Assembly: GCA_040770645.1 (NCBI GenBank)
Contig: JAXGIS010000030.1
Coordinates: 1-5,895 of the forward strand
Length of the DNA: 5,895 nucleotides
Origin: JAAYZX01 sp040770645
GTDB taxonomy: Bacteria > Actinomycetota > Thermoleophilia > RBG-16-64-13
Direction of reading: 5' to 3'
Shown: positions 5,167 to 5,895 of the stretch, piece after piece
How positions within the stretch are numbered: position 1 is the stretch's first letter
How the letters are laid out: every line of letters starts with the position of its first letter
The notes under the pieces: generated by a model
Databases searched by the model: none
Told to the model about the DNA's origin: nothing
The model's input: only the letters and a program-made list of their open reading frames with translations
Program-made: the position numbers and the translations under genes

Positions 5167-5895
5167 CTACTGCCCGCGGTTGTCGTAGACGCGCTTGCTC
5201 TTGCGCTCAGACCGAGGGAGCGAACCGTAGTCCACGATCTCCACATCGCCCGAGCACATGATCTCGGCCTTGATCCGCTTTTCGATCATCTTGCCGAGGT
5301 CTTTGTCCTTGGCGGGATCGCCCTCGGGCTCACGCTCGACCAAAATGGTCATGAAGTCCTTGCCTTCACGACGATCAAGGATGACGTTGTACTCGCTGGA
5401 GACCCCGGGAGCGTTCACGAGGACGTGCTCGATCTGGCCGGGATAGATGTTGACTGCTCGGAAGATGAACATGTCGTCGCTGCGGCCCTGCAGCTTGTCG
5501 TGCCTGGGCAGCACGGAGCCACAAGGGCACCGGCCGGGAATGATGCGGGTGAGATCTCGGGTCCGGTAGCGAACAAGCGGTGACCCCTCCTTCGCGAGCG
5601 TCGTCACGACCATCTCGCCCACTTCGCCTTCGGCGACAGGCTCAAGCGTCTCAGGATTGAGGATCTCGAGGATGTAATAGTCAGCCCAGTAGTGAATCCC
5701 AGTGTGGTAACGGCAGTCCAAACCGGTACCGGGGCCATAGAGTTCGGTCATGCCGGGGATATCGTAGATCTCTTCAACCGGAATGCGCAGAAGTTCGGCG
5801 ATCCGCTGGTCCATGGCTTGACTGTGACGCTCGGAGCCGAGGATGACCTTGCGCACCTTGATCTTGTCATTCATGCCCCTCTGGTCTACCTGCTC
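5167..5895 (-). CDS. paaK: Phenylacetate-CoA ligase family (PaaK-type) AMP-forming ligase, C-terminal part
   Basis: The frame stays open to the window edge, so this is the last 242 residues of a protein whose family is about 430 residues long; the Met at 5874 is internal, in the family's KVRKVILGSE strand. The enzyme would activate an aryl carboxylate with ATP and CoA via an acyl-adenylate in the cytoplasm. In visible numbering: adenylation motif DIPGMTELYGPG at 45-56; GIHYWADYY then EILNPETLEP at 66-86; TTLAKEGSPLVRYRTRDL at 98-115, with RTRDL the ribose-binding Asp motif; a GRCPCGS cysteine motif at 121-127; hinge GRSDDMFIFRAVNIYPGQIE at 137-156; and the C-terminal lid PRSERKSKRV with the likely catalytic Lys. 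It ends at TAG 5167. It is the first visible gene of the apparent operon with the Mo hydroxylase. The family assignment is firm, but the symbol is family-level only: phenylacetate, benzoate, a hydroxybenzoate or another aromatic acid could be the substrate. Confidence 0.92.
   Translation of the reverse strand, partial: EQVDQRGMNDKIKVRKVILGSERHSQAMDQRIAELLRIPVEEIYDIPGMTELYGPGTGLDCRYHTGIHYWADYYILEILNPETLEPVAEGEVGEMVVTTLAKEGSPLVRYRTRDLTRIIPGRCPCGSVLPRHDKLQGRSDDMFIFRAVNIYPGQIEHVLVNAPGVSSEYNVILDRREGKDFMTILVEREPEGDPAKDKDLGKMIEKRIKAEIMCSGDVEIVDYGSLPRSERKSKRVYDNRGQ

Noticed and set aside
5136..5246. A 37-codon N-terminal extension of the FAD subunit.
   Set aside because: It overlaps the end of the ligase gene, is Ser/Arg/Thr-rich with no family match, and a good ribosome site precedes the internal ATG at 5135.
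4511..5583. Plus-strand open frames of 148 and 209 codons.
   Set aside because: Both are antisense to clearly recognised FAD-subunit and ligase coding sequence and resemble no protein family I know.

Overview
This is a high-GC bacterial window in which every gene I can support lies on the minus strand, so transcription runs from high to low coordinates. The Thr-rich linker in the lipoprotein at 42-1148, the fact that this TRAP-type binding protein is a lipoprotein at all, the GC-rich codon use and a U-less hairpin all fit an anaerobic or facultative Gram-positive actinobacterium. That placement is inference; no marker gene is present.

Layout in order of transcription. (1) 5895-5167: C-terminal part of a phenylacetate-CoA-ligase-type (PaaK family) AMP-forming acyl-CoA ligase, with its N-terminus outside the window. 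(2) 5135-4215: FAD subunit of a molybdenum hydroxylase. (3) 4207-3737: [2Fe-2S] subunit. (4) 3740-1374: molybdopterin-binding catalytic subunit. Its first ~424 codons are clean, then at least a dozen frameshifts fall between about 2470 and 1710, and its C-terminus is clean again. (5) A 225-bp spacer with a GC-rich hairpin (1326-1359). (6) 1148-42: a DctP-family TRAP transporter solute-binding lipoprotein, followed by a hairpin at 30-1.

Genes 1-4 are close-packed (31-nt gap, 7-nt gap, 4-nt ATGA overlap) and look like one operon. The three Mo-hydroxylase subunits form the standard xanthine dehydrogenase-family heterotrimer (FAD / 2x[2Fe-2S] / Mo-cofactor), which hydroxylates or, in 4-hydroxybenzoyl-CoA reductase, dehydroxylates an aromatic or heterocyclic substrate. 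Beside a PaaK-type aryl-CoA ligase and a TRAP uptake protein, the simplest reading is a catabolic module in which an aromatic or heterocyclic carboxylate is imported, converted to a CoA thioester and oxidised or reduced by the Mo enzyme. The substrate cannot be read from the sequence.

I found no RNA genes, CRISPR array, insertion sequence or phage gene. The most notable observation is the dense island of frameshifts in the catalytic subunit. The codons between the shifts keep the family sequence, and several shifts sit in short same-base runs, so sequencing or assembly error in a low-quality stretch is more likely than true gene decay.
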